Source: Kribbella sindirgiensis
Lineage (GTDB): Bacteria; Actinomycetota; Actinomycetes; Propionibacteriales; Kribbellaceae
Assembly (NCBI RefSeq): GCF_004331435.1
Contig: NZ_SJKA01000017.1
Coordinates: 85,964-149,963, forward strand
Reading direction: 5' to 3'
Length of the DNA stretch: 64,000 bases
This document shows, one piece after another, positions 49,841-58,412 of this stretch (position 1 is its first letter; each line of letters starts with the position of its first letter). A program made the position numbers and the translations under genes. The notes below the pieces were generated by a model that made no database searches, was not told the DNA's origin, and saw nothing but the letters and a program-made list of their open reading frames with translations.

Positions 49841-50898
49841 TGAGTGACGAGCAGCGGGTACACGACGCGCTCACGTACGAGATCGAGCCGTGGCAGCCGG
49901 ACGCCGGCGACCTGATGCGGCGCGGCAAGCGGCTGACCTGGCTGCGCCGGGGACTGGCCGCGGCGGGTGTCACCGCACTGGCCGGAACCGTTGCGACGGT
50001 GTCCGCCGCGGTCGGCGGACCGGCCCTGCCGGTGAAGAACCTGCTGGCCGGCGGGGGAAAGCCCCCGGTGCCGGCGGTGGTTCCGACGGGTACGCCGACG
50101 GCGCCGTCGGTGGACCCGACCTGCCTGCCGCAGAAGCCGGAGAACCCCGAGAAGCCGCAGTTGCCGAAGGCGACGGTCTCGGTCAACAAGACCATCGACC
50201 CGAACAACCCGCCGACGGCGAAGCCGACGCTCCCGGGCAAGCCCAGCCTGCCGACCGCGAAGCCGTCGTTGCCGACCACCCCGCCGTCGCTGCCTGGTAA
50301 GCCCCAGGTCCCGACGACCAAGCCGACGCTGCCGAGTAAGCCGAGCGTCCCGACGACCAAGCCGAGCTGGCCGACCGCGAAGCCGACGCTGCCGGGTACG
50401 CCGACTGTGCCGACCGCGAAGCCGACGCTGCCGGGCAAGCCGACCGTGCCAACGGCCAAGCCGACGCTGCCCGGTAAGCCGCAGCTCCCGGGCAAGCCGA
50501 CTGTTCCGACAGCCAAGCCGAGCCTGCCGACCACGGTTCCGTCGGGCAAGCCGGTGCCGACGCTGCCGGACTGCGTGGACGGCGTACCGACCGCGAAGCC
50601 GACCGCTCCGAAGCCGTCGCTGCCGACCGTGCCGGGCAAGCCGACCGCGAAGCCGACTGCGCCGTCCCTGCCGACGGTGACGGTCTCCGGTGGCGTCGAG
50701 GTGACCGTCGACCCGGGCAAGCCGCAGACCACCCAGCCGACGCTCCCGAGCAAGCCGTCGGTGCCGACGACCAAGCCGACGTTCCCGACGGCGCAGCCGA
50801 CCTTCCCGTCCGAGAAGCCCAGCGTCCCGACGCCGAGCTTCCCGACGCCGAGCTTCCCGACGACCTTCCCCACCGGCCAACCCTCCTCAGGCCGGTAG
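49840..50898 (+). CDS. membrane protein with long KPTLPGKP-type repeat tail (cassette 2 partner)
   Basis: A 352-residue protein. A cytoplasmic head of about 40 residues (RVHDALTYEIEPWQPDAGDL), one transmembrane helix (LAAAGVTALAGTVATVSAAV) and about 270 residues of Pro/Thr/Lys repeats (PTAKPTLPGKP, VPTTKPTLPSKP and variants). Two Cys occur in the outer part, in DPTCLPQKPEN and TLPDCVDGVP. It is coupled to the sigma factor like its shorter counterpart in cassette 1, so the head may be a non-classical anti-sigma domain and the tail a wall-spanning sensor rod. Confidence 0.7.
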   Translation: MSDEQRVHDALTYEIEPWQPDAGDLMRRGKRLTWLRRGLAAAGVTALAGTVATVSAAVGGPALPVKNLLAGGGKPPVPAVVPTGTPTAPSVDPTCLPQKPENPEKPQLPKATVSVNKTIDPNNPPTAKPTLPGKPSLPTAKPSLPTTPPSLPGKPQVPTTKPTLPSKPSVPTTKPSWPTAKPTLPGTPTVPTAKPTLPGKPTVPTAKPTLPGKPQLPGKPTVPTAKPSLPTTVPSGKPVPTLPDCVDGVPTAKPTAPKPSLPTVPGKPTAKPTAPSLPTVTVSGGVEVTVDPGKPQTTQPTLPSKPSVPTTKPTFPTAQPTFPSEKPSVPTPSFPTPSFPTTFPTGQPSSGR

Positions 50899-50932
50899 GG
50901 CACTCCGCCACCGGCGAGTAGGTCACGCAGCC

Positions 50933-51436
50933 CTACTCGCCGGTGGCACCATCCGCGAGTTCGCGGGCCACATCCAGGTGGCCCGCGTGCCGTGCGTATT
51001 CCTGCAGGACGTGGAACAGGATCCAGTTCAGCGTGGGCCGGTCGTTTGTCCCGAAGCGTCCACCGGCCGCCGCGACCGTCGCCGGATCCTCGCCGGCCAC
51101 CACGCTCCGGGTGAACTCGCCGCCCGCGTGCAACTGGGCCAGCAGCCCCTCGAGTGTGTCTCCCGCCTCGACCCTCCACGGGCCGTCCGGGTCGTCCGCC
51201 GAGTCACCCCACGGGTGCTCCACCTGCTCGCCCGTGAAGCCCCAGCGCAGCCAGCGCCGTTCCATGAAAATCAGGTGCTTCAGCAGCTCCAGCGGTGTCC
51301 AACCCGATGGCAGCTTGCTGCTGCGCAGGTCGGAATCGCTCAACCCGACGAGCTTCTTCTCGATGATGTCGCGGTAGCGGTCGAGGTACTGCAGGTGCAG
51401 TTCGAGGGTGTCGGCGAGATCGCGGGCCGGCTTCAC
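50933..51436 (-). CDS. DinB family protein (DUF664, mycothiol-transferase type)
   Basis: A 167-residue four-helix-bundle protein of the DinB/DUF664 group common in mycothiol-producing actinobacteria. Metal-ligand His candidates are in ELLKHLIFMERRW and QEYARHAGHLDVAREL. These are thought to be mycothiol-dependent S-transferases. The GTG at 51436 overlaps the stop of the upstream XRE regulator gene, so the two are co-translated. Confidence 0.85.
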   Translation of the reverse strand: MKPARDLADTLELHLQYLDRYRDIIEKKLVGLSDSDLRSSKLPSGWTPLELLKHLIFMERRWLRWGFTGEQVEHPWGDSADDPDGPWRVEAGDTLEGLLAQLHAGGEFTRSVVAGEDPATVAAAGGRFGTNDRPTLNWILFHVLQEYARHAGHLDVARELADGATGE

Positions 51437-52227
51437 GACAGTGCTCGCAGGTACTCGGCGGTCGCGTCGTCGGCCGGGTAGAAGGACTCGATCATCAGCT
51501 CCGACACCGTGACGTCGAGCGGGGTGCCGAACGTCGCGATCGTGGTGAGCAGCGACAGTTCGCGGCCGTCGTGGGTGAGGTTGAACGGTACGACGACCTC
51601 GGCCGGCCCGGGTGGCGCCGGCTTGTCGTCGACGGCGTACCCGCGAAGTTCGTCGTACAGGTCCTGGAGGTCGGGGTCCGCGGTGCCGGCGACCTGGCGT
51701 TGCAGGCTCGCGAGCGCGGCGGACCGGACTTCGGCGATGTTGGCGATCCGCCGGGCCAGGCCGTCCGGATGCAGGGTCAGCCGGAGGGCGTTGATCGGTG
51801 CCTGCAGCAACTTCTCGTCGACGTCCGCGGTGAAGATCGCGATCCCGGCGTTCGCCTCGACGATGTTCCACCAGCGGTCGACGACCAGTGCCGGGTACGG
51901 TTCGTGGGCCTTCAGCAGGCGGCGCAGCGTCGTCCGGATCGCGAGCATCGACGGCGAGTGCAGCGACGCCTCGCTGTAGACCGGCGCGAACCCGCCCGCC
52001 AGCAGCAGCTGGTTGCGGTCCCGCAGCGGTACGTCGAGATGCTCGGCCAGCCGCATCACCATCTCGCGACTCGGCTTGGACCGCCCGGTCTCCACGAAAC
52101 TCACGTGCCGCGTGGACACCTCGACGCGGTTCGCCAGCTCGAGCTGACTGAGCCGCCGGCGCTCCCGCCAGCCGCGCAGAAGCTCACCCACCGGGCGCTG
52201 GAACGTCTCCTCGATCGTCGCTGCCAT
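51433..52227 (-). CDS. XRE-type regulator with MmyB-like ligand-binding domain
   Basis: A 264-residue regulator: XRE helix-turn-helix (LRGWRERRRLSQLELANRVE, VSTRHVSFVETGRSKPSREM, residues 15-60) and a C-terminal MmyB-type PAS-like domain (YPALVVDRWWNIVEANAGIA, FNLTHDGRELSLLTTIATFG) that binds a fatty-acid-like ligand in characterised members. The ATG at 52227 is used; one at 52263 with AGAGG is an alternative. It is divergent from the SnoaL-like gene, which is its likely target. Confidence 0.88.
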   Translation of the reverse strand: MAATIEETFQRPVGELLRGWRERRRLSQLELANRVEVSTRHVSFVETGRSKPSREMVMRLAEHLDVPLRDRNQLLLAGGFAPVYSEASLHSPSMLAIRTTLRRLLKAHEPYPALVVDRWWNIVEANAGIAIFTADVDEKLLQAPINALRLTLHPDGLARRIANIAEVRSAALASLQRQVAGTADPDLQDLYDELRGYAVDDKPAPPGPAEVVVPFNLTHDGRELSLLTTIATFGTPLDVTVSELMIESFYPADDATAEYLRALS

Positions 52228-52341
52228 ACCCCTGACCGTAGCGGTCCGCGTAGACAGCTCCATTACCTCTGACGTCATCGACGGTACGCCGGGCGTGGCG
52301 GCAAGGTTCTGGTCATCGCAACGAACCGAGGAGGAAACACC

Positions 52342-52704
52342 ATGAACGCAACCGCTCTCGCCGACCAGTACTTCGCGACCTGGAACGCCGCCGACGCCGA
52401 CCGCCGGGCCGAGCTGATCGCGGCGAACTGGACCGCGGACGCGACCTTCCAGGACCCGAGCTTCGAGACCACCGGCCACGACGAGCTGAACAAGCTGGTC
52501 GGCGCCGCGCAGCAGATGTTCCCGGGGCTGTCGTTCGTCCGGATCGGGGACATCGACGAGCACCACAACTACCTGCGCTGGACCTGGCACCTGAAGGCCG
52601 AGGGGCAGGAGGCGGTGGCCGGCGGCACGGACATCGTCGTCCTCGACGCCGACGGCAAGATCCAGCAGCTGATCGGGTTCCACGACTTCGCCCCGGCGCA
52701 CTGA
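52342..52704 (+). CDS. SnoaL/NTF2-like protein
   Basis: A 120-residue protein of the nuclear transport factor 2-like fold: LADQYFATWNAADADRRAEL, NWTADATFQDPSFETTGHDE, and a final IQQLIGFHDFAPAH. Family members are small cyclases, isomerases or binding proteins; no specific activity can be assigned. GAGGAGG precedes the ATG. It is divergently transcribed from the XRE regulator. Confidence 0.85.
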   Translation: MNATALADQYFATWNAADADRRAELIAANWTADATFQDPSFETTGHDELNKLVGAAQQMFPGLSFVRIGDIDEHHNYLRWTWHLKAEGQEAVAGGTDIVVLDADGKIQQLIGFHDFAPAH

Positions 52705-52803
52705 ACGTTCGGGCACAACCTGTGGCGCATCCGACTTGCGGCTGCTCCTGGATAGCCGATCGGCGGATGCGACGAGCCACACCCGCCGCCTAGGTTGGCG
52801 GGC

Positions 52804-54222
52804 ATGTGGAAATCGTTGACAGCGGCATCGATCGTGGGGTCTCTGGTAGCGGCCGCCGTTCCGGTGAGTACGGCGGCCGCCGCGGGGACCCTGGACTGGA
52901 AGGCCTGCAAACCCGGCGCGGTCGAGCAGTGCGCGACGCTGACCGTGCCGCTGGACTGGTCGAAACCGGCCGGCCCGACGACGAACGTGTACGTCGCCAA
53001 GGTCCCGGCGAAGGATCAGAAACACAAACTCGGCGCGCTGTTCTTCAACCCGGGCGGGCCTGGTGGCGCGGGCGGGTCGATCTTCGCGGCAGGGCTCGCG
53101 GACGTTGTCCTGCCGCAGTACCGGGACAGGTACGACCTGGTCAGCTTCGACCCGCGTGGGACCGGGAGCAGCAGTCAGCTCGACTGCGGTCCGGTGCTGC
53201 GTCGCGGCGTACCGGTGTTCCCGAAGTCCAAGGCGCAGTACGACGCACTGGTCGCGTCGAGTCGCGCTACCGGGGAGCAGTGCCTGAAGCAGCACGGCGA
53301 CCTGATGCGGAACCTGGACACGCGGACCGTCGCGCGCGACATGGACGCGATCCGGGCAGCCCTCGGCGAGTCGAAGTTCAACTACATCGGGCTGTCCTAC
53401 GGGTCGTACCTGGGCACCTTGTACGCGCAGCAGTTCCCGCGGCGCGTCGGCCGGATGGTGCTCGACGGGATCCTCGACCACAAACAGGGGCCGGTGCGGC
53501 TCATGCTCGACGAGGCGAAGGAGATGGAGGCCGGCTTCAACCGCTTCGCCGCGTGGTGCTCCAAGGGCGTGTCGTGCGCCCTGCACGGGCAGGACGTCGG
53601 CGCCGTCTGGGATGCGACCGTCCGCAAGGCCGACAAGACCCCGCTGACCGGGCCGCACGGTCCGGTGAACGGCGACGTACTGCGGATGGCGCTGCCGACT
53701 TTGTTGCCGTTGACATCAATGGTCTCGGACAACTGGCCGGTGCTCGCGACCGCGCTGGCGAAGGCGGCGAAGGGCGACGGCACCGACTTCGCGAATGTCA
53801 GCTACGTCGGCGATCCCGAGACCGCGTACGCCGCGGTGTCCTGCATGGATCTGCCGGGCGAACTGCGTGGGTACGCCGATGCGCGCGCCCGGCTCGCACT
53901 CGCCAAGGCCGTCGCGCCACGGGTCGGTGCCGCGGTCGAGGCCTGGGCGATCACGGCCGCCTGCGCCGGCTGGCCGATCCCGCCGAGCAACCCGTGGGGT
54001 GCGACGCCGGTGCACGGTACGCCGCCGATCCTGATCACCTCTACGCTGCACGATCCGTCCACGCCGATCACCAACGCCCGCAGCCTGGCGCGGCAGATCG
54101 ACAACAGCCGGCTGCTGACCGCCGACACCTACGGGCACACGGCGTACTTCAACTCGGCCTGCGCGCGGGACCGGATCGCCGACTACCTGCTGGACGGGAG
54201 GCTGCCGGCCGCGAACTGCTAA
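52804..54222 (+). CDS. secreted alpha/beta hydrolase, TAP-like peptidase type
   Basis: A 472-residue exported hydrolase with a signal peptide cleaved near residue 25. The catalytic core shows LFFNPGGPGGAGGS (oxyanion region), LVSFDPRGTGSSSQL and nucleophile Ser in IGLSYGSYLG. A C-terminal TAP-like segment carries Asp in STLHDPSTPI and His in DTYGHTAYFN. Streptomyces homologues are tripeptidyl or prolyl aminopeptidases. The start is the ATG at 52804. Confidence 0.9.
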   Translation: MWKSLTAASIVGSLVAAAVPVSTAAAAGTLDWKACKPGAVEQCATLTVPLDWSKPAGPTTNVYVAKVPAKDQKHKLGALFFNPGGPGGAGGSIFAAGLADVVLPQYRDRYDLVSFDPRGTGSSSQLDCGPVLRRGVPVFPKSKAQYDALVASSRATGEQCLKQHGDLMRNLDTRTVARDMDAIRAALGESKFNYIGLSYGSYLGTLYAQQFPRRVGRMVLDGILDHKQGPVRLMLDEAKEMEAGFNRFAAWCSKGVSCALHGQDVGAVWDATVRKADKTPLTGPHGPVNGDVLRMALPTLLPLTSMVSDNWPVLATALAKAAKGDGTDFANVSYVGDPETAYAAVSCMDLPGELRGYADARARLALAKAVAPRVGAAVEAWAITAACAGWPIPPSNPWGATPVHGTPPILITSTLHDPSTPITNARSLARQIDNSRLLTADTYGHTAYFNSACARDRIADYLLDGRLPAANC

Positions 54223-54262
54223 TTCGGTGGAACGTGCTCGCCGGTCGTGCGCAGGATGGACC

Positions 54263-55000
54263 ATGCTCACCACCGAAGAGCTGGACGTTTTCGAGCGCGA
54301 CGGGATCGTGAAGATCCCGTCCGCGTTCACCTCCGACGAGGCCGCGGGGATGCGGGACGTGCTGTGGAACGAGCTGTCCGCGCGGTACGCCATGGATCGC
54401 GACGACCGTTCGACCTGGACGCCGTTGCGACCGACCGGCCTGAAGACCACGAAGTCCTCACGCGGGGCCCACGCGATCCTCGGTCCGCGCGTGCGGTCTG
54501 TGCTCGACGGGCTGCTCGGCGAGTGGATCGAGCCGAAGGACCAGGGGCAGGTGCTGGTCACGATGCCGGAAGGCGTGCCGTGGGCGGTGCCGCATCGGCA
54601 GTGGCACACGGACGCCGGCTTCGAGACCGAAGTCGGCGCTGTCAAGATCTGGGCGCTGTACGGCGATATCGGGCCGGGCGGCGGCGGGACTCCGCAGGTC
54701 GCGGGCTCGCACAAAGTGATCGAGCGGTTCTTGGGCACGACGGACGAGCGGGAGTTCAAGGCGGTTCGCGATCAGGTGCTGCGGTCGGATCCGTGGTTCC
54801 GCAACCTGACGTCGGAGGAGCGGACGGTCGACCCGATGGAGCCGGCCGATCTCGACGGATTGCCGGTCCGGGTCGTCGAGCTCGCCGGTCAGGCCGGCGA
54901 CGTGTACCTGACCCATCCGTGGATCCTGCACTCGATCGCACCGAACGCGGCCGACACCCCGCGGATGATGCGCAGCCGGTTCATCTGGAGAGCGCAGTAA
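54263..55000 (+). CDS. phytanoyl-CoA dioxygenase family protein
   Basis: A 245-residue Fe(II)/2-oxoglutarate-dependent oxygenase. The iron facial triad is suggested by RQWHTDAGFE (His, Asp) and YLTHPWILHSIAPN (distal His), with an Arg shortly after (MMRSRF) to hold oxoglutarate. Substrate is unknown. The ATG at 54263 follows AGGATGG. The end overlaps the convergent phosphotransferase gene by 20 bases. Confidence 0.85.
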   Translation: MLTTEELDVFERDGIVKIPSAFTSDEAAGMRDVLWNELSARYAMDRDDRSTWTPLRPTGLKTTKSSRGAHAILGPRVRSVLDGLLGEWIEPKDQGQVLVTMPEGVPWAVPHRQWHTDAGFETEVGAVKIWALYGDIGPGGGGTPQVAGSHKVIERFLGTTDEREFKAVRDQVLRSDPWFRNLTSEERTVDPMEPADLDGLPVRVVELAGQAGDVYLTHPWILHSIAPNAADTPRMMRSRFIWRAQ

Positions 55001-55838
55001 CCAATCGCGCGCAGCGCACCGGGTCCTCGGTGAGGCCGACGGACAGTCCCCAGAGCCAGTAGTCGACCGTCCGCCAGATCACCCAGTCGCGCGCGTGGTC
55101 CCGGTCCAAGGCGGCTTCCCGGACCGCGCTGTCGAAGTACTCGATGATGTTCGGCATCTCGTCGAGCCGCGTCCACAGCACCCGGCCGAGGTCGTACTCG
55201 ATGTCGCCCTGGAACAGGACCGGGTCGACGGTGAGCCACGGCTCGCGGGTCCCGGCGAGCACCTGCGCCGAGTGGAGGTCGCCGTTCACCGCCGCGGTCG
55301 AGGTGGTTTCGGTCGGCGCGATGCGCAGCGCCTCGCGGAGGATCGCCTCTTCGAACGGTCGGCCGAGGCGCTCCCATTCCGGCTCCAGCTGCGCGGATCG
55401 CGTGGTGACGATGTCCGCGGTCGACCGCGCGTCGGCCGGAGCCGGTACGGCGAGTCTGCGCATCAGCTGCCCGAGTACGGCGACCGCTTCGTCGACGGGC
55501 CGGGTCGTCAACGGTGTGGACAGTCGTTCCAGCAGCATCGCGCCGGCGTCGACCTCGGCGTCGTACAGGTGGGCCATGCCCCGACCTGCCCACCAACGGA
55601 GCGCCCAGGTCTGCTCGGCGACCTCCTGTCCGGGCGGCGACATCCGCAGTACGAACTCCTCGCCGCGGCGCGTGACCGGTACGACAACGGCGTTCGACCC
55701 GTGTGCAACCGCTCCCACGACCGTCAGATCCCACTGCCGGCACTGCCGCTCGACCGCCCTCGGCAGCTCCCGCAGCCAGTCCGCGCCCTCGGTCCACCAC
55801 CGCGGCATCCGCAGAAATTCGTCGGGCAACTCGATCAT
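54981..55838 (-). CDS. aminoglycoside 6-phosphotransferase-like kinase
   Basis: A 285-residue small-molecule kinase resembling streptomycin 6-kinases (APH(6)). The catalytic loop reads AVNGDLHSAQVLA, where the usual first His is Asn but the catalytic Asp is kept, and the metal motif is LTVDPVLFQGDIEYDLG. It may phosphorylate an aminoglycoside or an unrelated metabolite; resistance should not be assumed. The ATG at 55838 is chosen because it follows a GGTGA site and gives the usual family start (IELPDEFLRM). Confidence 0.83.
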   Translation of the reverse strand: MIELPDEFLRMPRWWTEGADWLRELPRAVERQCRQWDLTVVGAVAHGSNAVVVPVTRRGEEFVLRMSPPGQEVAEQTWALRWWAGRGMAHLYDAEVDAGAMLLERLSTPLTTRPVDEAVAVLGQLMRRLAVPAPADARSTADIVTTRSAQLEPEWERLGRPFEEAILREALRIAPTETTSTAAVNGDLHSAQVLAGTREPWLTVDPVLFQGDIEYDLGRVLWTRLDEMPNIIEYFDSAVREAALDRDHARDWVIWRTVDYWLWGLSVGLTEDPVRCARLVTALSR

Positions 55839-55915
55839 CGGGTCACCGTAACTGGGGCAACCCGGGGCATTCATCCGATTTCCAAATGCCCTCCCCGGCG
55901 GCGCGATCGAGGATC

Positions 55916-56728
55916 ATGATGTTGGGCATGGGCGGAGAGGTTGACGAGGACGGGTTGCGGTTCGACGCGGCGGTGTCCCGGCAGATCGAGGCGGTGTACA
56001 CCACGTCGGACGTGGTCGAGCAGCGGCGGGTGGTGCGGGCGGCGCTGGCGTTGCGGCCCGGCGACCGGGTGCTGGACGTCGGTTTCGGGCCGGGGTTGCT
56101 GGCCGCGGAGATGGCCGCCGAGGTCGGGCCGAACGGGCGGATCTGCGGGATCGACATCAGCGAGAGCATGCTGGCGATCGCCCGCACCCGCGCCGATGTC
56201 CCCGGCGGGCCGGGTCTCGAGCTCGAGCTCGGCTCGGTCGCGCGGATCCCGCACCCGGCGGAGAGCTTCGACGTGGTGGTCTCCACCCAGGTCTTCGAGT
56301 ACGTCGACGCGGTCGCGGACGCGCTGGAAGAGGTACGACGGGTGCTCCGGCCGGCGGGTCGCGTCGTACTGCTGGACACGGACTGGGGTTCGGTGGTGTG
56401 GCGATCGAGCGACGACGAGCGGATGGCGCGGGTCCTGACCGCGTTCGAGGACCACCTGGCGGATCCGCATCTGCCGCGGACGCTGGCCGACATACTGGCG
56501 AAGACCGGTTTCACGCCGACACATCAGCAGGTGGTGCCGATCCTCAACACGGCGTACGACCAGCACACGTACAGCGGCGGCCTGATCGACATCGTGTCGG
56601 AGTTCGTCCCGGGTCACGCCGGCGTGACGGAGGAGGAGGCCCGCGCCTGGGCGGATGATCTGCGCGGTCTCGGCGCGAGCTACTTCTTCAGCCTGAACAG
56701 GTATCTGTTCGTCGCGTCGGCGCTCTGA
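55916..56728 (+). CDS. class I SAM-dependent methyltransferase
   Basis: A 270-residue methyltransferase with motif I VLDVGFGPGLLAAEMAAEVG, motif II ICGIDISESMLAIA, and FDVVVSTQVFEYVDAVADAL, resembling UbiE/arsenite-type small-molecule methyltransferases. Two adjacent ATG codons are available; the first, at 55916, follows GAGG. The C-terminal half is variable. A stable hairpin follows the stop. Substrate is unknown. Confidence 0.9.
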   Translation: MMLGMGGEVDEDGLRFDAAVSRQIEAVYTTSDVVEQRRVVRAALALRPGDRVLDVGFGPGLLAAEMAAEVGPNGRICGIDISESMLAIARTRADVPGGPGLELELGSVARIPHPAESFDVVVSTQVFEYVDAVADALEEVRRVLRPAGRVVLLDTDWGSVVWRSSDDERMARVLTAFEDHLADPHLPRTLADILAKTGFTPTHQQVVPILNTAYDQHTYSGGLIDIVSEFVPGHAGVTEEEARAWADDLRGLGASYFFSLNRYLFVASAL

Positions 56729-56755
56729 GCCGTCCGGTTGGACGCTGTGCGACCT

Positions 56756-56823
56756 CGGCGGGTGCGTCCTGGGAGAGACACACCCGCCGGGCCGGTCGTT
56801 CTCCCGCCCCTCAGTGGGAGAAC
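56756..56823. terminator. two hairpins in a 327-base gene-free gap
   Basis: CGGCGGGTG (56756-56764) pairs with CACCCGCCG (56781-56789), and GTTCTCCC (56798-56805) with GGGAGAAC (56816-56823). They lie 28-95 bases after the methyltransferase stop and probably terminate it. I see nothing else convincing in the gap up to 57055. Confidence 0.5.
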
Positions 56824-57055
56824 TCGCGGCTCGGTGAACACCACCCATGCCCGAATGGCACTGACCGAACCGCGGGACCACCTACAGGTACCCCAGTTCG
56901 TGGATTCGCACACACCCCGGCACGCGGTTCGGCCGGAAAACTTCACATTCCTCAAACCTTCGCCGGTAGTACCTGACCTGACAGCGGCCTAGGCTGGTTC
57001 GCGATTTTCGTGCGCCCGGGGTCGGTGCGCGGATGCCCAGGGGGAAGGAACGGCA

Positions 57056-57175
57056 ATGCCGGAAGTGTTCGACGACGAGTTGACCGAAGAGCAGCTGGAC
57101 GAGCTGGAGGCGCTCGGCGCGGCCGAGGACGCGGAGCGGATCCTCGGGGCCGGGGCCGGTGGAAAAGATGCCTGA
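57056..57175 (+). CDS. small acidic peptide, 39 residues
   Basis: The ATG at 57056 is preceded by GGGGGAAGGAACGGCA, a strong ribosome binding site. It opens a 39-residue frame starting MPEVFDDELTEEQLDELEAL and ending in a Gly-rich tail (ILGAGAGGKDA). The acidic helix with an LTEEQLDELEALG pattern recalls leader peptides of modified peptides, but the tail has no Cys, Ser or Thr to modify. It overlaps the next gene by eight bases, so it may instead be a translational coupler. Confidence 0.45.
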   Translation: MPEVFDDELTEEQLDELEALGAAEDAERILGAGAGGKDA

Positions 57176-57920
57176 GGCAAGGATTTCCTGGCGGGGCTTC
57201 ACGATGAACAGGCGCACCGTGGCGATGGTGGAGGCCGCGGAGCAGCTGTACCACTCGAAGTTCGCGATCCTGCAGGGGTCGTACAACGCCGGCGGCGTGG
57301 ACGCCTCGGCCGGTACCCACGACGGCGGCGGCGCGGTCGACGTCGACGTACGGACGAAGAGCGCCGCACAGCGGGTCGCGGTGGTGAAGGCACTGCGGCA
57401 GGTCGGTTTCGCGGCCTGGCTGCGGACGCCCGCGCAGGGCAACTGGCCGTACCACGTGCACGCGATCGCGGTCGGCGACAAGGACCTGTCCCGCGGCGCG
57501 GCGATCCAGGTGGTGGAGTACCACCGGAAGCGGAACGGGCTGGCCAACCGCGGCCCGGACGACGGACCGCCCGGGTACTACGGGATGACCTGGGAGCTGT
57601 ACCTGAAGGCGCACCCGCCGAAGGAGCCGGTGCCGGACTCGACGATCTCGCTGGCCGCGATGGAGTACGCGCGGACGCACGACGCGATGACCGGCGTGTG
57701 GGGCGCGGACCGGGCCCGGGTGATCGCCTGGGCGGCGCATCCGCGGGTCGGTGCGATCACGAAGGCCGAGACGGTACCGGCGGCCGGCGTGCCGTGGCAC
57801 CTGCACTTCCAGCGGGTGATCCGGAAGGTGCAGCTGCACTTCAAGCTCGAGGTGACCGGCATCTTCAACACCGCGGTCGCCGGCGTGATGAAGCGCTACG
57901 GCTACAAGATCGTCGCCTGA
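57168..57920 (+). CDS. M15-type peptidase-like protein with C-terminal peptidoglycan-binding domain
   Basis: About 250 residues. A zinc-peptidase-like core contains SAGTHDGGGAVDVDVRTKSA (His and Asp ligand pattern) and NWPYHVHAIAVGD (His), similar to D-Ala-D-Ala carboxypeptidases of family M15. The C-terminus (RKVQLHFKLEVTGIFNTAVA) is a peptidoglycan-binding repeat. No signal peptide is visible, which is odd for a wall enzyme. A GTG at 57159 is an alternative start. Confidence 0.7.
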   Translation: MPEARISWRGFTMNRRTVAMVEAAEQLYHSKFAILQGSYNAGGVDASAGTHDGGGAVDVDVRTKSAAQRVAVVKALRQVGFAAWLRTPAQGNWPYHVHAIAVGDKDLSRGAAIQVVEYHRKRNGLANRGPDDGPPGYYGMTWELYLKAHPPKEPVPDSTISLAAMEYARTHDAMTGVWGADRARVIAWAAHPRVGAITKAETVPAAGVPWHLHFQRVIRKVQLHFKLEVTGIFNTAVAGVMKRYGYKIVA

Positions 57921-57950
57921 GCCCCTGCTTCCTTCAACTGAACCAACGAC

Positions 57951-57982
57951 AAGGCCCCACCGGTAGCAGCCGGTGGGGCCTT
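57951..57982 (+). terminator. strong intrinsic terminator
   Basis: AAGGCCCCACCGG (57951-57963) pairs perfectly with CCGGTGGGGCCTT (57970-57982) around a six-base loop, 31 bases after the peptidase stop. A TT-containing end follows the stem. Confidence 0.8.
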
Positions 57983-58088
57983 GGTGGTCCACTACCGCCC
58001 GGGCATCCCCGGTGCAGCTGTGGAGGTGGAGAGCGGAACCGACGCCGATGCAGGGGTCAAGACGTCAGCTCCGCTTGCCTGTGTGGAG

Positions 58089-58412
58089 TTATCTCGAGTC
58101 GGCCGCCCAGACGTGCGCCTGGTGGAACTCGAGGTGCTGCCGCATCGCCGCCGGAGTACCGCCGGGGCTGACGTACCCGAGGTGGTTCATGGTCGGTACG
58201 ACGACCGCGTGGACGTCGGACCGCTTCACCTCGTCGAGCAGTGCGTGGAACGCCGCGGACTCGGCCGAGTCGCGCTCGGTGTAGACGGTTCCGAGGGTGA
58301 ACCCCTCGGCGCTGGCGAACGCGGCGAGTGCATCGGTCGCCGCGGCCAGCTCCTCCGCGCAGTTCAGCGCGTCGGCCCGTACATACCCGAGCAGCGTCGG
58401 CCGGGTCGTCAT
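58089..58412 (-). CDS. resolvase-like fold protein lacking the catalytic serine
   Basis: A 107-residue protein with the fold pattern of a serine-recombinase N-terminal domain (LLGYVRADALNCAEELAAAT, GFTLGTVYTERDSAESAAFH, HAVVVPTMNHLG). Where active enzymes have Tyr-x-Arg-x-Ser, this has GYVRAD, so the nucleophile is missing. There is no DNA-binding domain. It is likely a regulatory or binding relative, not an active recombinase. It overlaps the upstream gene by four bases. Confidence 0.65.
   Translation of the reverse strand: MTTRPTLLGYVRADALNCAEELAAATDALAAFASAEGFTLGTVYTERDSAESAAFHALLDEVKRSDVHAVVVPTMNHLGYVSPGGTPAAMRQHLEFHQAHVWAADSR

Noticed and set aside
51433..53658. A 741-codon leftward frame
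   Set aside because: Only the end from 52227 is the XRE regulator; the upstream part runs antisense through the SnoaL-like and hydrolase genes and has no protein-like features.
54981..55838. Aminoglycoside resistance gene
   Set aside because: The kinase fold is clear, but the catalytic loop differs at the first His and environmental relatives often act on other substrates; resistance is not supported.
57951..57982. Possible CRISPR or att-like inverted repeat
   Set aside because: A single GC-rich hairpin right after a stop codon is an ordinary terminator; no repeat array or integrase is nearby.
58089..58412. Active site-specific recombinase and mobile island
   Set aside because: The catalytic Ser is missing, the protein is too short, and no boundaries or cargo genes are seen.
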